Part shown: positions 47,352 through 48,886 of the stretch, piece after piece | How the letters are laid out: every line of letters starts with the position of its first letter | Numbering within the stretch: position 1 is the first letter of the stretch | Source: an uncultured Traorella sp. | GTDB taxonomy: Bacteria > Bacillota_I > Bacilli_A > Erysipelotrichales > Erysipelotrichaceae | Length of the DNA: 48,886 nt | Reading direction: 5' to 3' | Assembly: GCF_944327115.1 (NCBI RefSeq) | Contig: NZ_CALVGS010000007.1 | Span: forward strand, 1 to 48,886 | Program-made: the position numbers and the translations under genes | The notes under the pieces: model-generated | Told to the model about the DNA's origin: nothing | The model's database searches: none | The model's input: the letters and a program-made list of their open reading frames with translations, nothing else

Positions 47352-47718
47352 ATTCATCAACCTCCTCATAAACCTTATCAACAAGATCCAGAATCTTCTC
47401 TTTTTCAATTCCGACATTCTTACAATCTCTCATTTTTGTTTTTAATTCCTCCAGCTTTTGTTCATATACCAGATCCGTTACATTCTCGCTCTTTACAAAA
47501 ACTCCCTTTGCCGGTATGGAGTAAACATAACCATGCAGTTCAAGATTCGAATAGGCTTTCGCAACCGTATTGGGATTGATGCCCAGCTCTTTTGAAAGGG
47601 TGCGTACGGACGGTAGCTGATCGTCTTTTTTTAAAATACCTAAAGCAATATAATCTAAGACCTGATGCTGCAGCTGTACATAAACAGGTGTATCATCTTT
47701 GGTTTGAATGATAAACAT
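47338..47718 (-). CDS. GntR-family regulator, YtrA subfamily
   Basis: A 126-residue regulator: an N-terminal winged helix (PVYVQLQHQVLDYIALG, LPSVRTLSKELGINPNTVAKAY) and a short C-terminal dimerisation tail of about 50 residues, the mark of the YtrA subfamily. Such proteins repress their own operon of ABC genes and are relieved by cell-envelope antibiotics in Bacillus. A matching palindrome overlaps its promoter at 47739-47754. AAGGAGG precedes the ATG. First gene of a four-gene operon. Confidence 0.92.
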   Translation of the reverse strand: MFIIQTKDDTPVYVQLQHQVLDYIALGILKKDDQLPSVRTLSKELGINPNTVAKAYSNLELHGYVYSIPAKGVFVKSENVTDLVYEQKLEELKTKMRDCKNVGIEKEKILDLVDKVYEEVDEYVEG

Positions 47719-47738
47719 GTTATTCCTCCTTCCGTCTT

Positions 47739-47778
47739 ACTGTACTATTACAGTATTACAGTTTTGGTTATTTGTCAA
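47739..47778 (-). promoter_or_regulatory. Promoter and YtrA-type operator of the GntR/ABC operon
   Basis: TTGACA (47778-47773), a 17-bp spacer and TACTGT (47755-47750). The inverted repeat ACTGTA-CTAT-TACAGT (47739-47754) covers the -10 region, and an extra half-site TTACAGT follows at 47757-47763. This fits autorepression by the encoded regulator. Confidence 0.65.
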
Positions 47779-47826
47779 TCGTTTTTATGAAATATATGGA
47801 AATAATCACAAATCAGATTGTTTTAT

Positions 47827-47855
47827 TTGCCTATTGAAACCATTTTTATTACAAT
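47827..47855 (+). promoter_or_regulatory. Promoter of the ZIP transporter gene
   Basis: TTGCCT (47827-47832), a 17-bp spacer and TACAAT (47850-47855), 21 bp before the start codon. Confidence 0.6.
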
Positions 47856-47876
47856 ATGATAGAGAGAGGTGATTTT

Positions 47877-48647
47877 ATGGAACATGAAGCTTTACGCGCT
47901 TTATTACTCTCAACGCTTGCAGGATTTTCAACAATGATCGGTGCACTGATCATTTTCTTTTCAGACCGGAAAAATGAAAAACTGATCTCAACCTCATTAG
48001 GCTTTGCCGGAGGTGTCATGATCTCAGTTTCTTTCATGGAACTGCTTCCCAGCTCAATGTCTTATTTCCGTTCATTTGCGAATGAACAGTTAAGTACCGT
48101 TTATATGGTGATCAGTTTGATACTGGGTGTATTGTTTGCTTCTTTATTGGATAAATTCATACCCCATGAAGAAGAAAAGGATACACATGAGCTGAAGCAT
48201 GAAAATCTTTATCGTGTTGGAATTGTCAGTATGATGGCGATAGCGATTCATAATTTTCCGGAAGGTATCGCAACCTTTATGGCCGGTTATGATTCCAGCT
48301 CATTGGGCTTGGCCATTGCGATTGCGATTGCTTTCCACAACATTCCGGAAGGCATTACCGTGGCTTTACCGGTATATTTTTCAACCGGTTCTAAAGGAAA
48401 GGCTATATATTATACATTCCTTTCCTCTATCTCAGAGCCTATTGGCGCTTTAATGGCTTTTCTGGTATTGCGTCCGTTTATCAATGATGTTTCTTTAGGA
48501 ATCATTTTTGGTGTGATATCCGGTATCATGCTGTATATTGCCATTGAAGAGTTATTGCCTTCAAGCAGGGATTACGGTTATCCTCGTCTTGCCTTGTGGG
48601 CTGCTTTTGCAGGAATCTGTCTGATGCCATTGACGCTGATGTTTTAA
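47877..48647 (+). CDS. ZIP-family metal transporter (ZupT-like)
   Basis: A 256-residue membrane protein of the ZIP family, which brings zinc, iron or manganese into the cytoplasm. Eight hydrophobic segments are visible. The metal-binding helices carry AIHNFPEGIATFMAG and AFHNIPEGITVALPV, the H-N-x-P-E-G motifs of ZupT. A His/Glu-rich cytoplasmic loop (PHEEEKDTHELKHE) lies between segments 3 and 4. The ATG at 47877 follows AGAGGTG. It is monocistronic, with its own promoter and terminator. Metal preference is not decided by sequence. Confidence 0.92.
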   Translation: MEHEALRALLLSTLAGFSTMIGALIIFFSDRKNEKLISTSLGFAGGVMISVSFMELLPSSMSYFRSFANEQLSTVYMVISLILGVLFASLLDKFIPHEEEKDTHELKHENLYRVGIVSMMAIAIHNFPEGIATFMAGYDSSSLGLAIAIAIAFHNIPEGITVALPVYFSTGSKGKAIYYTFLSSISEPIGALMAFLVLRPFINDVSLGIIFGVISGIMLYIAIEELLPSSRDYGYPRLALWAAFAGICLMPLTLMF

Positions 48648-48671
48648 AAAGGACTAAGCGTCCTTTTTTTT
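48646..48671 (+). terminator. Terminator after the ZIP transporter gene
   Basis: AAAAAGGAC and GTCCTTTTT pair around a TAAGC loop, with eight Ts following. It begins at the stop codon. Confidence 0.85.
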
Positions 48672-48721
48672 CTTGTCAAAAAAAGAAAAAAAGTACATAA
48701 TATGACTAAATCAGCAAAATC

Positions 48722-48772
48722 CAACTGACAGTTGAGTGAAATACAACGAAGGGTTGACGGATTCAACTGACA
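48722..48772. repeat. CAACTGACA direct repeat upstream of the last gene
   Basis: CAACTGACA occurs at 48722-48730 and 48764-48772, 42 bp apart. The first copy is part of a palindrome CAACTG-A-CAGTTG. They precede the TATAAT at 48811-48816 and could be regulator sites. Confidence 0.4.
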
Positions 48773-48810
48773 ATCGCTTCTTTTTTAACCTTTCCCCTCC
48801 TATAATGTAG

Positions 48811-48816
48811 GCATGA
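48811..48816 (+). promoter_or_regulatory. -10 box of the last gene
   Basis: A perfect TATAAT lies 14 bp before the start codon, with a ribosome binding site between. There is no recognisable -35 box at 17 bp, so use may depend on an activator. Confidence 0.4.
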
Positions 48817-48830
48817 AAGGTGGTATGCAT

Positions 48831-48886
48831 ATGAAATACTATTATCATGAAGAAGAAGTTAAAGATGAATTGAAAAGAGAACAGGA
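48831..48886 (+). CDS. Start of an unidentified gene, cut by window edge
   Basis: ATG at 48831 has AAAGGTGG 7 nt upstream. Only 18 complete codons are visible (MKYYYHEEEVKDELKREQ), a charged helical start. No function can be given. Confidence 0.5.
   Translation, partial: MKYYYHEEEVKDELKREQ

Overview
The window looks like a chromosomal segment of a low-GC Gram-positive gut Firmicute (Bacillota). The AT-rich sequence, near-universal AGGAGG ribosome binding sites, sigma-A promoters with 17-bp spacers, the prfA-prmC / tdk / rpmE neighbourhood and a DUF1146 (YwzB-type) membrane protein fit Erysipelotrichia or a close relative. The family assignment is inference; no rRNA is present.

Left part (0-14 kb, almost all minus strand). 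At the left edge is the 5' part of a TnpB-like gene. Next comes a drug-export operon: a heterodimeric ABC exporter plus a GNAT acetyltransferase, preceded by a promoter, a 33-codon leader ORF with a strong RBS, and an intrinsic terminator before the first exporter gene. This is the layout of a ribosome-mediated attenuator. Then follow a Cof-type HAD phosphatase; a six-gene run (weakly SpoIIR-like secreted protein, DUF1146, LUD protein, Ham1-like pyrophosphatase, two small metabolic proteins); an FMN riboswitch with terminator controlling a RibU-like riboflavin transporter and a flavin-fold oxidase; tRNA-Pro(CGG); and housekeeping genes prmC, prfA, tdk and rpmE.

Centre (14-33 kb). A tightly packed 14-gene, 17-kb minus-strand operon is devoted to peptide import and hydrolysis: a complete Opp transporter (B, C, D, F, A), four M24 (Xaa-Pro type) peptidases, an S9 prolyl-oligopeptidase-fold enzyme, an M20 PepD-type dipeptidase, an M29 aminopeptidase, an MFS transporter and, unexpectedly, a guanylate-kinase-like protein with an altered P-loop. 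A fifth M24 peptidase and a TetR-type regulator are transcribed divergently from a shared 181-bp control region holding a perfect inverted repeat. I read this as a regulon for scavenging proline-containing peptides.

Right part (33-49 kb). A cellobiose-type PTS (IIB, IIC, IIA) with a 6-phospho-beta-glucosidase is divergent from a LicR-type PRD activator and a second 6-phospho-beta-glucosidase. Then come a GT8 glycosyltransferase, a coiled-coil protein translationally coupled to FtsH, a 23-codon rubredoxin-like relic just after ftsH, a VanZ-like protein, a YtrA-type GntR regulator with its ABC transporter, a ZIP metal transporter, and the start of an unidentified gene at the right edge.

The items most worth following up are the leader-peptide attenuator on the exporter operon, the five-M24 peptidase regulon with its embedded P-loop-altered guanylate kinase homologue, and the FtsH/coiled-coil pair with its structured upstream region and downstream relic.
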